Part shown: positions 1 to 27,717 of the stretch, in pieces
Layout: every line of letters begins with the position of its first letter
Position numbering within the stretch: the first letter of the stretch is position 1
Source of the DNA: Ianthella basta
Taxonomy: Eukaryota; Porifera; Demospongiae; Verongiida; Ianthellidae
Direction of reading: 5' to 3'
Assembly (NCBI GenBank): GCA_964019415.1
Contig: OZ025886.1
Coordinates: 4,118,201 to 4,182,200 of the forward strand
Length of the DNA stretch: 64,000 bases
Translations under genes and position numbers: made by a program
The notes under the pieces: model-generated
What the model was told of the DNA's origin: nothing
The model's database searches: none
What the model saw: only the letters and a program-made list of their open reading frames with translations

Positions 1-1957
1 CACCACAGTCAACGCAGCAGAGATGGAGAAGACATTTCCAGGAAGTTCTGAACATGCATAGCCAGTTTAATGCTGCAGAAATGGAACAGGTCAGACAAAG
101 ACCATTGAGACCGCACATGGCCGAGCCACCATCTAAGGAGGAATTATTGAAGGCAGTAGGGAAGTTGCAAAATGGTAAGGCAGGTGGATGTTCTGGCATC
201 CTGCCAGAAATGATGTAAGCAATGTGCTGTGTAGATGACTTCTTAGAAATGTTGTTGAATCTGGTACACACTGTATGGAGAGACAGTACCGTTCCAAAAG
301 ATTGGGTTGACGCAGTCTTGGTGCCTCTTCCCAAGAAGGGGGATTTGAGCAACTGCAACAATTGGCGTGGGATTGCACTACTGGATGTTGCAGGTAAAGC
401 AATAGCAAGGATTCTCCAGGAACGATTGCAAGAGTTAGCAGCAGAGGAACTACCTGAGTCGCAGTGCAGCTTCCGGAAGGGACGGGGTTGCATGGACATG
501 ATTTTCACAGTACGACAGCTTATTGAGAAATCATAGGAACATAAGGCGAAGCTATTCTTAACATTCATAGACCTGAAGAAAGCTTATGATTCAGTGCCAC
601 GTGATGCAATGTGGAAGGCACTGGAGAAGTTAGGCGTGCCCGCACCAACCATCCAACTTATTCGCTCTTTCCATCATGGCATGCAAGCTCAGATTCGTCT
701 AGATGGAGCGCTGCTTGAATCAATTGATGCCACCAATGGCCTGAGACAGGGTTGCTGTATGGCACCTGTCCTGTTCAATCTTTACACCTGCATTGTAGTG
801 GAACGTTGGCATGCTCGAATGGAACAAGTGGAAGGAGTAGGAGTGACCTGAAGTTTAAGCATGACGGAAAGCTGTTCCGTAGATACACTCGAAATGCTGA
901 AGAGACAACACTAACTGAGTGTCAGTTCGCTGATGATGGTGCACTCCTTGCTGCTAGCAGACATGGTGCTGAGAGAGCTGTGCAGGAGTACCAGCTAGTC
1001 ACCAAGGACTTTGGACTCACGGTCAGCATCCCCAAAACCAAACACATGGTGACTGGAAGAGAAGCGACCTTAGAGGATAAGACACCTATTCCCATCAATG
1101 GTGGGGAACTAGAAGCGGTAGATGAGTTCCCATACCTTGGATCTATGATTGCGGCAACAGGAAGGATGAATGTGGATTGTGAGAAAAGACTGTCTCAGGC
1201 ATCGAGAGCTTTTGGAGCACTCCGAAGGGCAGTATTTATGGATAGAGACTTGAAATTGGAAACGAAGTGTAGTGTTTACCAGGCCTGTGTGCTATCTGTG
1301 TTGCTGTATGGTTCAGAGTGTTGGACCCCACTTAATAAACACCTGCGGAAGCTGGACGCCTTCCATCATAGATGCATTCGCACCATACTGGGCATTTCCA
1401 ACCTGCAACAGTGGTCCCAGCACATTACGGCATTTGAAATCAGACAGAGGTGGGGAGACCTAGAAACAGCAACTGACAAAGTAGCCAAGCGTCGCTTGGA
1501 ATGGCTTGGTCATCTTGGCCGCATGCCAAACCATCGTATACCCAAACAAGCCTTGTTTGGATGGCTGCCTCAGACTCGTCCACGGGGTGGACCCCGAAAA
1601 AGATGGAGAGATGTCATACGTAAGGACCTGAAGGACATCAGTCTGAATGAGGCTGACTGGTATGAAGCAACCACATGTAGGACAACCTGGCGAGAAATCT
1701 ACCGCTCTGGCATAGCCAACCGCCAGCAAGCACAGGATGACATCTTGAAATCACAAGCTAACCAGGTGGAATGTCAACAGTGTTTAAGGAAGTTCAGAAG
1801 AGAAAGTGACAGGAAGAGGCATAAATGTGTAGCTGAAAGATCAAAGCCAATAAACGAACAGACCGGTGCTGTACAGTGCCCATCATGCAGCAGGTGGTTT
1901 TACAGCCGTGGAGGACTAGCAAAGCATAGATGTAGACCAAGATCAGCAAACAACTGA
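1..1957 (+). mobile_element. Non-LTR retrotransposon (LINE) reverse transcriptase, decayed, 5' cut by window
   Basis: This is a reverse transcriptase copy running in from the left edge. In order I see an RT lead-in (WRRHFQEVLN at about 24-54), the palm motif with FIDLKKAYDSVP (about 567-600), GLRQGC (about 740) and the catalytic FADDG (about 925-940), then a thumb region with WLGHLGRMP. Two Cys-rich C2HC-type fingers (CQQC...HKC and CPSC...HRC) close the protein at a TGA at 1955-1957. The copy is dead: in-frame stops lie at 216-218 (TAA) and 534-536 (TAG), and the frame shifts near 840-850 between motifs. The 3' tail is a short AGGACAGGAT-like repeat that runs into a (GT)n tract. The clade looks CR1/L2- or RTE-like, but I cannot assign it firmly. 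No endonuclease domain is visible because the 5' part lies outside the window. Confidence 0.9.
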
Positions 1958-2040
1958 CAGCCTGAGCTCAAATTTTGACCCCTTCTAGGGGAAGCGTGGC
2001 CGTTGACGGCAGCTTTTCAACAGGACAGGATAGGACAGGT

Positions 2041-2216
<176 letters not shown>

Positions 2217-2271
2217 AAGTGTGTTACTGAAAGTGTTTAGTGTTGTTTGAGCAACAACAACAACGCCTGTA

Positions 2272-2277
2272 TTTAAT
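2272..2277 (-). terminator. Possible ATTAAA poly(A) signal of the hot-dog gene
   Basis: On the minus strand ATTAAA lies 13 bp past the stop codon of the gene at 2290-3160. This is a common variant poly(A) signal. It is assigned by position only. Confidence 0.4.
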
Positions 2278-2289
2278 AAATGCTAGCGA

Positions 2290-3160
2290 TCAATGACCAT
2301 CTGATCTCTGCAAACACAAGTAAATGGTAGAACCGACAATGTTAACAAAAGCACCTGGATCCTTGGTTTTACTGACTGACGCTGCTGGCTTTGTGCTGCT
2401 GGCCTTGGTCTGCCGCTTCACAGTGGCTGTATTCCTAGACAGCAGAGTGGTTACTCCCTCCCAGATACAGATGTCCCTGCCTCTGAGGAACACACGGCAA
2501 GTGAAGTCAATCTCGATTCCCTTTGCCACCATCTCCACACGACTCAATTCTGTCCTTAGATCAACTGGTTCCTGGAGTAGCTGAACCAGTGGTTCAAATA
2601 CCTTTATGACTTGCTTCACATGAATGAGGCCCAAGGGGCTGACGGGAAAACTGTTACTGGTCACTAGGAAGACCAACTGCTTGAAGAAGAGAGTCTCGGG
2701 AAAGCACAGTGGAACTACTGTGGTGCTTGAGAGGGAGCCCTTACCACTGCAGCAGCACACAGAATTGTATTCGGCTAGCCACCAAGGAGGAACACTGCAC
2801 ACAGAGAAGAGATGCATGCAATAGCCTAAGTTGCTATGCACTTGACATGGACACATGTACAGCAATGGTTCACCTCATGGCAAGCCAATCCATTCGCAGT
2901 GTTTTCGACAACTTATGAAACAGACGCAGTCTATCACTGTCAACCGATCCATTCAGTGCCTTGCTCCACTCAGCGTGCGCTGTCTCGCCTTGCCGCTTGT
3001 GGACACACTGCCAGAGTGCTCTACACACCAACCACGCATAACTAGGGGTCTTCTCGCAACCACAGTCCACCTTATGATAATCAACGGTCTGATTCCATAG
3101 AACGAAAGCGACAGTCAGTAGAAGTAGCACCAGCGACAGCACTGCTATGGCGAGTAGCAT
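2290..3160 (-). CDS. Membrane-anchored MaoC/hot-dog-like protein, two exons
   Basis: Exon 1 is 3160-2874 and exon 2 is 2794-2290. The 79-bp intron has GT...AG ends (acceptor CTGTGTGCAG) and splits an AGT Ser codon, joining two frames into a 263-aa protein. Residues about 1-22 form one strongly hydrophobic segment (LLAIAVLSLVLLLLTVAFVL), a signal anchor. The middle of exon 2 (FPETLFFKQLVFLVTS, then FPVSPLGLIHVKQ, then the FLRGRDICIWEGVTTLLSRN region) resembles animal and bacterial MaoC-like hot-dog proteins, in which 'LGLVH' and 'WE...TLL.R' are conserved. I see no clear catalytic Asp/His dyad, so enzyme activity is uncertain. The basic Ser/Thr/Lys-rich tail looks disordered. The gene is head-to-head with CARM1 and probably shares its promoter. 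The family call comes from remembered motif similarity; the splice model is firmer than the function. Confidence 0.65.
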
Positions 3161-3263
3161 TCCTTAAACAACTAAATACCCGCAGTAGATGGAGGTAAAC
3201 AGCTGACTGACAGATGTACGGTGTGGACGATTACGCAATATTCTGAAGTGCACGCACGACAAA
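3161..3263. promoter_or_regulatory. Probable bidirectional promoter between hot-dog gene and CARM1
   Basis: Only 103 bp separate the two divergent start codons. No TATA box is obvious. Shared promoter use is inferred from the head-to-head layout; the transcription start sites are not known. Confidence 0.5.
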
Positions 3264-8548
<5,285 letters not shown>

Positions 8549-9055
8549 ATTAACAAAAGCACTATTGGTGACAGTTAATTTAAATGACTTTGTACCCACT
8601 TACTGTGAACACACACATTACATGTACACACGCACACACACACGCACACACACACGCACACACACACATCAGGAACAGCACTACCATTTGCACAGCTAAG
8701 TAGCCTACATGCGAATGTGGCTGAATCAGTCATCTCCGTGGCCCATGCGCACGTGAACTATATTCTATCCGTGAAATCATGCCAGCCCACCTCCTTAAAT
8801 TAGCTATAATTATTAATTAGCTATAGTTATTGATACCCATGTATTAGCCAGATGGGTATGGCATTCCAAGCAAACGCCGGGGGCGTAGAAGGGAAGGGAC
8901 AGCCCCAATCGAAGTACACGCGTAAAATCTATCACGTGCACGTACATTCTAGCTATGTAGCACGAGACACGCACGACTTTCCCCGTGTGTACGTGTGCTG
9001 AATGTATACAGTTGAGTCAGTCGACCAGATATCTGGCCCCGAGTCAGCGTAGAGG
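8549..9055. other. Intergenic region between CARM1 and UBE3C
   Basis: It holds the CARM1 3' end, a (CA)n/(CG) tract at about 8622-8670, and the UBE3C upstream region, which becomes richer in CpG from about 8875. No canonical AATAAA follows the CARM1 stop closely. No further gene is visible. Confidence 0.6.
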
Positions 9056-20782
<11,727 letters not shown>

Positions 20783-21520
20783 TCTGTCGGGGACCCATCA
20801 GTGTCAACACGATAATCATTTCACTGCATGTGCCAAAGATGCTGCAACGTGTTGTGTTTGTGTACAATGTGTACGCAGTGCTGACAAATGACTGCTATTG
20901 AATGTTTTGTAACATAAATATTCTGTGCATAAATATGCTGAACATTGCGAGTAGAACCTGTCTACAGTGGTCGGTGTCCGTATGAGGCAGCAAACCTTGA
21001 ATTCCTACTCATGGTCTGCAAGTGCGTTACCATCTCTACTTGTCTGCTGTCTGGAAGATGTTTCTACTTTTTGGTGACATTTCCCAGTTGCGAGTAGCAT
21101 GTGCATGCAGTCAATCATAAGTAAGAATACAGTGTTGGGATGCACATTGTCATATGAAAGGGACGTCAGTCCTATGGTGTTATGTGATCATTCCATACAT
21201 GGAACATTAACTTGTGTGATTGCATGGCAATGGGACAAGAAAGCATAATGAAGATACTCCATCATTTTGGGGAGCATAATTGTATGACAAGTTTTAGCTT
21301 CAATATGGAGGATTGGGTTATGCTTACAACTACAGGACAGTGGCACAAGCCCTATCTGGCTCTTCCTAGATGCTAGAGTGAAGTGCCTCGGCTATGTACA
21401 TGGCACTAAGGGGCATGCTCTCACATGTACAATGTCATGTGTTGGACACCTCCACTACACTAGCTAGTGCTGTACAGTACATATAATACTCAAATGCACA
21501 CACAGATGCTCTCATGTATA
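20783..21520. other. UBE3C 3' flank, no further gene seen
   Basis: CATAAA variants near 20912 and 20927 could serve as poly(A) signals. The rest is AT-rich spacer with no supported reading frame. Confidence 0.5.
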
Positions 21521-21521
21521 T

Positions 21522-21790
21522 GACAGTGGCCAGTGGCAATTAATCCGGCCACTGCACACACACACACACACCTTCACTCATACTGTAAGCAAGATACAGC
21601 TTTACAGCTTTTTACAAAGAGATGGGGAGCCTGTGCACAGCAGGTGTACATGTTGTTATGCAAGTTGTGTATGCAACTTAAGTAGGCCTGTATGACTGTA
21701 TGGCATTGTACTGTGCTACTGTGCTTGCAGTGGATATGTACTGCATCATACAGCTTTACAGTATGCATGCTTTGCTTGCAGTCCTCTTTC
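21522..21790. repeat. Direct repeat left of the first ficolin-like gene
   Basis: It starts ACAGTGGCCAGTGGCAATTA, passes through a short (CA)n, and continues with GAGATGGGGAGCCTGTGCAC. It matches 23605-23850 in the same orientation, so the gene at 22202 lies between two direct repeats about 2.08 kb apart. Confidence 0.8.
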
Positions 21791-22126
21791 TCTCACAGAA
21801 GTCTTCACCTGCATGGGGGTCTTAGCCTTCCCTTGGGACAGATGCTGCAGTGTTTCTTATAGTATTCCCATCAATAAACAATCAGACAGTATTATTGCAT
21901 CCGTATGCATGGTACAGTGCAAGTTGTGTATGCAACTGATGTACGTAGGCCTGTAGGCCTGTATGACTGTATGACAGGCTATCTAATGCAAACAGGCTCC
22001 AAGTATAATCATATTGCCATGGAAACAGAGTCAACAATAAATGATATTCATGCTCCCATAACACAACCATGCTCCACTCCTCTTCAACTTGTGGGCGGTC
22101 ACAGGCACTGGTCACTCTTGTACATG

Positions 22127-22138
22127 TACAAATAAGGG
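22127..22138 (+). promoter_or_regulatory. TATA-like element of ficolin-like gene 1
   Basis: TACAAATAAGGG lies 63 bp upstream of the ATG at 22202. It is followed by a block conserved in other class A copies (GGCATGGGTCGGCTCACAAA, then CCATAGCTGTGTGCTCTTCA). Its conservation in position across copies supports promoter function; this is otherwise untested. Confidence 0.5.
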
Positions 22139-22201
22139 CATGGGTCGGCTCACAAAGGTCTCACTCTGCCCATAGCTGTGTGCTCTTCAGTGAGGAATAG
22201 A

Positions 22202-23401
22202 ATGGGGTTCAAAGCCAAGCTGCTGCTCCTAGTGGCCCTCATGATGGGAACAGCCTCTGTAGTAGCACAGAAGGCTACCAAACAGCCAGACACTCAGACA
22301 GCTACTCAGACAACCAACCAACCAATCACTGGAAACACTTGTCAAGTAGTGCAGGGTCCACCTGGCCCTCCAGGTACCTGCTCCTACACTGAGGTCAGCC
22401 TTGTAAAGGGAGTCAAAGACATTAGCACAACTCTCAAAGAGACTGTGAAAAACTCGACTACAGAACTGAAAGACACTTACATTGATCTGAGAGACATCTT
22501 GCAGGAGGGTCTACAGGAGCTGAATAATGGCTTGAAAGACGCATTGGGGAATATCCAGAAAGAAGTTGCTAGACTCAAAACAGAAGAACCACCCTGCCCT
22601 CGCTCACTGGGATTGACTTCATACAAACCAGCCAAATCCTGCAGGGAGATTCATAATTGTAACCCTTCCTCTCCGTCAGGCTACTACTGGCTGAAGAGTG
22701 ACACCACTGAGTGCCGGGAGGTCTACTGCGACATGGAAACCACCCACTGCAACATCAAGGGAGGGTGGATGAGGGTGGTGTACTTCAACATGAGTGAACC
22801 AGGAGCTAGCTGTCCCAACTCACTCCGACAGATCAACACACCTGCCAAGTTGTGTGGACGACGCACAGCTCCAGGATGTTCCAGTGTTACATACCCTGTT
22901 GATGGCATCTGCTACAGCAAGGTCTGTGGACAGGCAAGGGGCTACCAGTACTACTCCACTGATGCATTTGATCCTTCTAAAGTTACAAATGACATCAACT
23001 CCCACTATGTTGATGGTGTCTCCATCACATATGGGAGACCACGTCACCATCTCTGGACATATGCTAGTGGGCTCACTGATGACTACAATCACAATGGTCT
23101 CTACAACTGTCCCTGTGCCAAGTACCCTGGCCCCAATCCTCCTGCCTTTGTTGGACTGGACTACTACTGCGAGTCGGGATTCACTGGACCACATCAAAAC
23201 AGAATAGCCCTTGAAGACCCTCTGTGGGACGGTGATGGATGTGGTCCAGACAACACCTGCTGTGCACAGGCTGGGATGCCATGGTTCTGTAGGACCCTCC
23301 CACAGGAAGTGAGTGAGGACATTGAGGTGCGCCTGTGTTCTGATCAGGTCAATTCAAATGAAGAGATCTATGTAGACCTAGTGGAGGTGTATGTGCAGTA
23401 A
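22202..23401 (+). CDS. Secreted ficolin-like protein, class A, long stalk (gene 1)
   Basis: An intronless frame of 399 aa from the ATG at 22202. An in-frame ATG at 22178 would add eight residues ahead of a good signal peptide, so I prefer 22202. Domains: signal peptide about 1-23 (KLLLLVALMMGTA), Thr/Gln-rich linker, collagen-like GPPGPPGTC, a helical stalk, then a Cys-rich fibrinogen-related domain beginning PAKSCREI and continuing through REVYCDMETTHC, GGWMRVVYFNMS (N-glycosylation sequon), CGQARGYQYY, YVDGVSITYG, CPCAKYPG, DPLWDGDGCG and CCAQAGMPWFC. The tail is NEEIYVDLVEVYVQ. The stalk is longer than in the other intact class A copies (extra segment ending LGNIQKEVARLKTEEPPC). By analogy with ficolins it probably forms secreted oligomers that bind a ligand; this is inference. 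It is one of two copies on the plus strand and faces gene 3 tail to tail. Confidence 0.88.
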   Translation: MGFKAKLLLLVALMMGTASVVAQKATKQPDTQTATQTTNQPITGNTCQVVQGPPGPPGTCSYTEVSLVKGVKDISTTLKETVKNSTTELKDTYIDLRDILQEGLQELNNGLKDALGNIQKEVARLKTEEPPCPRSLGLTSYKPAKSCREIHNCNPSSPSGYYWLKSDTTECREVYCDMETTHCNIKGGWMRVVYFNMSEPGASCPNSLRQINTPAKLCGRRTAPGCSSVTYPVDGICYSKVCGQARGYQYYSTDAFDPSKVTNDINSHYVDGVSITYGRPRHHLWTYASGLTDDYNHNGLYNCPCAKYPGPNPPAFVGLDYYCESGFTGPHQNRIALEDPLWDGDGCGPDNTCCAQAGMPWFCRTLPQEVSEDIEVRLCSDQVNSNEEIYVDLVEVYVQ

Positions 23402-23634
23402 ATGCACACAAGCACAGTAGAGAACATGCAATGCAGCACTAGAAACACAATAGGCTTACCAATACTAATGTGAAAGTGTATCCTTGAGTAGTGCAAGCAA
23501 GTTGAACAGATTAGCTATTGGACCAAGTGGGAGTGATCATAAAAGAGACATTGATTTAGTGCATACTATGCATACGTATGTATAAGGTATGCGTGTAACA
23601 TATATAACAGTGGCCAGTGGCAATTAATCCAGCC

Positions 23635-23666
<32 letters not shown>

Positions 23667-24257
23667 CCTTCACTCATACTGTAAGCAAGTTTCCTTTTAC
23701 AAAGAGATGGGGAGCCTGTGCACAGCAGGTGTTGCCATGCAAGTTGTGTATGCAACTTATTAGGCCTGTATGGCTGTATGTACAGTATAAGGCATTATAT
23801 ACTGTGCTTGCAGTGGACATGTATTGCATATAAGAAGATGGCTACAGCATGTTCCATCCCATTTAAGCAGCATCATCATTCAATCATATAAGCAGTACTG
23901 TCGCTACACCCAATATCTATGTATGAACACATTAGTAAGGTTAGGATATCTTATATGCTAGCCGCTATTGAGCTAGCTACTGTGCAGTAAGTCTTCAGTA
24001 GATTCACAATTTCTAGCCCTGGTTAACATTTGAGGTCTGCACTCACTCGTGTAAGTAAAGTATTTGGAGCAACACACTCTCATGTGCATAGTAGTGTCAA
24101 ACAATCGATGATCTTCTGTAATAACATGCAAAGCTACCATGTTGCAATACTCTACTCATGTGATTGAGTACAGAACAAAATATCAATCACGAGTAGAAGT
24201 AATGAATCTACTGTGTGTACCTATATTGTTATTGTAATGCTGTAGGTTATGTATTGC
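23402..24257. other. Spacer with duplicated flanks
   Basis: 23402-23600 is the inverted counterpart of 24940-25134. 23605-23850 repeats 21522-21790 in direct orientation, with a (CA)n at about 23640-23667. The rest shows no gene. Confidence 0.6.
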
Positions 24258-24560
24258 TCACTGCACATGCACCACCACTAGGTCTACATAGGTTTCTTCA
24301 TTTGAATTGGGCTCATCAGAACACAGGCGCACCTCAATGTCCTCACTCACTTCCTGTGGGAGGGTCCTACAGAACCACAGCATCCCAGCCTGTGCACAGC
24401 AGGTGTTGCCTGGACCACATCCATCACCGTCCCACAGAGGGTCTTCAAGAGCTATTCTATTATTGTCCTGCCAATGACCGGTGAATCCAGACTCACAGAA
24501 GTAGTCCAGTCCAACAAAGGCAGGAGGCGCAGTACCAGAGTACTTAGCACAGAAGAGCAT
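24258..24560 (-). pseudogene. Class A ficolin-like C-terminal fragment fused to promoter sequence (relic 1)
   Basis: Only the last 95 or so codons remain (AKYSGTAPPAFVGLDYFCES through VDLVVVHVQ). The usually invariant GMPWFC is GMLWFC. Immediately upstream on the minus strand, from about 24561, the sequence is the class A promoter flank (compare 26395-26600), so about 1 kb of coding and leader sequence was deleted. There is no leader peptide, so it is a relic. Confidence 0.85.
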
Positions 24561-25134
24561 AGTTGTATTATGGGAGCATGAATGTCATTTACTGTTGACT
24601 GTTTCCATGACAATTTGTACTATACTTGGAGCCTGATTATATATATTGGGGGTGCACTGTAATCATGAATATCTTTAACTGGTCTCACAGTCCAATCTGT
24701 GTACCTGGCATGTGGGTGTCAAGCTAGTGGATCCAATGTAAAGTATGACTGTGTAATCAATGAGAACTACATCTGGTCCTGTTCAGACTATAGTCATGTA
24801 TACGGCAAGCCTCTACACCACTGTATACTACTGTATACCCTATTGTCCCTTTAATGCAGACCTTTCATTGGACAAGAGATCTAGCTCAAGATCTCTAGAT
24901 TCACACTTGCCAATTAATCATTGCATTGCATACACAAAGCATACATATACATACGTATGCATAATATGCACTAAATCAATGTCTCTTTCATGATCACTCC
25001 CACTTGGTCCTATAGCTAATCTGTTCAACTTGCTTGCACTACTCAAGGATACACTTTCACATAAATTAGTATTGGTATAAGCTTATTGTGTTTCTAGTGC
25101 TGCATTGCATGTTCTCTACTGAGCTTGTGTGCAT

Positions 25135-26271
25135 TCACTGCACATACACCTCCACCAGATCTAAATAGATCTCTTCACCTGAAATAGGCTCATTAGCACA
25201 AATGCGCACCTCAATGTCCTCACTCACTTCCTGTGGGAGGGTCCTACAGAACCATGGCATCCCAGCCTGTGCACAGCAGGTGTTGCCTGGACCACATCCA
25301 TCACCGTCCCACAGAGGGTCTTCAAGGGCTATTCTATTATTGTCTTGCCAACGGCCAGTCATTCCAGACTCGCAGTAGTAGTCCAGTCCAACAAAGGCAG
25401 GAGGTGCAGTACCAGGGTACTTAGCACAGGGACAGTTGTAGACACCATTACCATAATTGTAATCATCAGAGAGTCCAGAGGCATATGTCCAGAGATGGTG
25501 ACGTGGTCTCCCATATGTGATGGAGACACCATCAACATAGTAGGAGTTGATGTCATTTGTAGAAGTCTTGAAGGCATCAGTGGAGTAGTACTGGTAGCCC
25601 CTTGCCTGTCCACAGACCTTGCTGTAGTGGATTCCATCAACAGGGTATGTAACACTGGAACATCCTGGAGCTGTGCGTCGTCCACACAACTTGGCAGGTG
25701 TGTTGATCTGTCGGAGTGAGTTGGGACAGCTAGCTCCTGGTTCACTCATGTTGAAGTACACCACCCTCATCCACCCTCCCTTGATGTTGCAGTGGGTGGT
25801 TTCCATGTCGCAGTAGACCTCCCGGCACTCAGTGGTGTCACTCTTCAGCCAGTAGTAGCCAGATGGAGAAGAAGGGTTGCAACGGAGGATCTCCCTGCAG
25901 GACTTGGCTGGTTTGTATGAAGTAATTCCCAGTGAGCGAGGACAGGGAGGTTCTTCTGTGTTGCATTTAGTCACTGCCTGTTCAATTCTCTCCAGTGCAC
26001 CAGTCAGTTCATCAGTCAGGTTCTTCATGCTGTCCTTGAGATTTGTGTTGATGTCTTTCACTCCCTTTACAAGACTGACCTCAGTGTAGGAGCAGGTCCC
26101 TGGAGGGCCAGGTGGACCCTGCAGTACCTGACAAGTGTTTCCAGTGATTGGCTGGTTGGTTGTCTGTGGAGCTGTCTGAGTGTCTGGCTGTTTGGTAGTC
26201 TTCTGTGATACTACAGAGGCTGTTCCCATCATGAGGGCCACTAGGAGCAGTAGCTTGACTTTGAACCCCAT
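25135..26271 (-). CDS. Secreted ficolin-like protein, class A, short stalk (gene 3)
   Basis: Intronless, 378 aa from the ATG at 26271 (an upstream in-frame ATG at 26295 is less likely). Layout: signal peptide about 1-23, TTKQPDTQT linker, GPPGPPGTC collagen-like stretch, short helical stalk (VKDINTNLKD... to EQAVTKC), then the Cys-rich fibrinogen-related domain. The stalk carries an extra Cys (TKCNTEEPPC) that could link chains. Loop 1 is KTST, loop 2 YGNGVY, loop 3 RWQDNN; the tail is GEEIYLDLVEVYVQ. It sits in an inverted duplication with gene 1: coding regions and at least 200 bp of 3' flank are mirrored. Its TATA-like CCCTTATTTGTA (plus-strand reading) is at 26335-26346. Confidence 0.88.
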   Translation of the reverse strand: MGFKVKLLLLVALMMGTASVVSQKTTKQPDTQTAPQTTNQPITGNTCQVLQGPPGPPGTCSYTEVSLVKGVKDINTNLKDSMKNLTDELTGALERIEQAVTKCNTEEPPCPRSLGITSYKPAKSCREILRCNPSSPSGYYWLKSDTTECREVYCDMETTHCNIKGGWMRVVYFNMSEPGASCPNSLRQINTPAKLCGRRTAPGCSSVTYPVDGIHYSKVCGQARGYQYYSTDAFKTSTNDINSYYVDGVSITYGRPRHHLWTYASGLSDDYNYGNGVYNCPCAKYPGTAPPAFVGLDYYCESGMTGRWQDNNRIALEDPLWDGDGCGPGNTCCAQAGMPWFCRTLPQEVSEDIEVRICANEPISGEEIYLDLVEVYVQ

Positions 26272-26334
26272 TCTATTCCTCACTGAAGAGCACACAGCTA
26301 TGGGCAGAGTGAGACCTTTGTGAGCCGACCCATG

Positions 26335-26346
26335 CCCTTATTTGTA
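26335..26346 (-). promoter_or_regulatory. TATA-like element of gene 3
   Basis: Same TACAAATAAGGG block and spacing to the ATG as in gene 1. Also found before the genes at 55324 (55388-55399) and 59253 (59317-59328) and before the relic leader at 29290 (29450-29461). Confidence 0.5.
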
Positions 26347-27329
26347 CATGTGCAAGAGTGGTCAGTGCCTGTGACCTCCCACAAGTTGGAGAGGAGTGGA
26401 GCATGGTTGTGTTATGGGAGTATGAATATCATTTATTGTTGACTCTGTTTCCATGGCAATATGATTATAATAACTACTGTTTGCATATCATTATAATAAC
26501 TACTGGCAGCATGCACTGTAATTGTATGAATGGCATTGATTGGTCTCACAGGCCACTCTGATCTGTAGTTATAGCTAATCTAACATGTGGGTGTTAAATC
26601 AGATGGGGTAAATGCATGAGTGTGAGGGGGGAGGGGGGTACATCTAGACAATACATTCAGTTCAGATCATATAAATGCACACTCCATATGCAGTACTGTG
26701 ACAATTATAACCATGCGGTATACATTATCAAGTTGTGAGTCCACTCCAAATGTGTAACTTTAATGTACGTGTTTCAAGAATGAGGTGGAGAAATATTTAT
26801 ATGATAAGCACATTTCCTGAAGCTGATCTGATAATCTATAAACCGCGCGCAGTTCAAAGTTATTATCACACTTTTGTCTCTTGATGTAATCATAGCAAGT
26901 GTAGCATGCACACATGTATAGCTAGTGGTAATTGCACTGTAAATTTGAAAGTAGTTCGCAAGTTACAGAAGAGAGCAGCATTGTGATCTTACATGGTAAT
27001 GAATGTCATTAAGCCTGTCACTACCTGCACCTGTTGCTGGTACCTGTACATGTGCAGTACACGTGTGAGTACATGACATGTGTTATGGTATGTGTGTACA
27101 AGTGGAGATCATATACTGTATAATATGCATGTGCACAATGTCTGCCTGTTACCTGTGTTATGAAAATCACCATCCTGGTGCATTGGAGAATATTTGACAG
27201 CAAGTCATTGGGGGGGTGGGGCAACTCCTTACTTTAACTGACACACCCCTTCAACAAGTCATCAATTGACACATTACTGTCCTTCTCCTCCCATCACTGC
27301 AGGCACTTGTACACGGTGCATCAGTCACA
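26347..27329. other. Class A upstream flank, no gene
   Basis: Promoter-side sequence of the type repeated before other class A copies (about 29460-30350, 55400-56500, 59330-60500). No supported reading frame. Confidence 0.6.
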
Positions 27330-27450
27330 GTGCAAGGGTTACAGTGGAAGATCTCCCTGCAGGACCTGGTTGGTTTGTAGGAGGTCAATCTCAGTGAGTG
27401 AGCTCGGGCAGGGCAATTCTTCTGTTTAAGCCTAGTGACATGTTGTGCTA
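27330..27450 (-). pseudogene. Short class A stalk/domain-start relic (relic 2)
   Basis: About 120 bp match the class A junction between stalk and domain (GGAAGATCTCCCTGCAGGAC, then GGTCAATCTCAGTGAGTGAG). There is no leader or domain body and the frames are broken. Confidence 0.65.
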
Positions 27451-27717
27451 GTATTATTTAGACATACGACCTTTGACTGCATACAAAAGATTACATAAGC
27501 TTGCACATGGTATTGATATTCATGACCTTCACAAAGTTAACTTGATTATAGTGCATTATTATACTTATATAAACATGCCCTTATTATGAATACCTACTTA
27601 TAGTAACATGCCCTTTCTGACCTACAGTAAGGGTAAGGAAATCAGTGCTAGCTACGTACGTATACACCTTGGCCAGATACGCTAGAGTTGCCACTAGAGA
27701 GTTAGACAGACAGAGTG

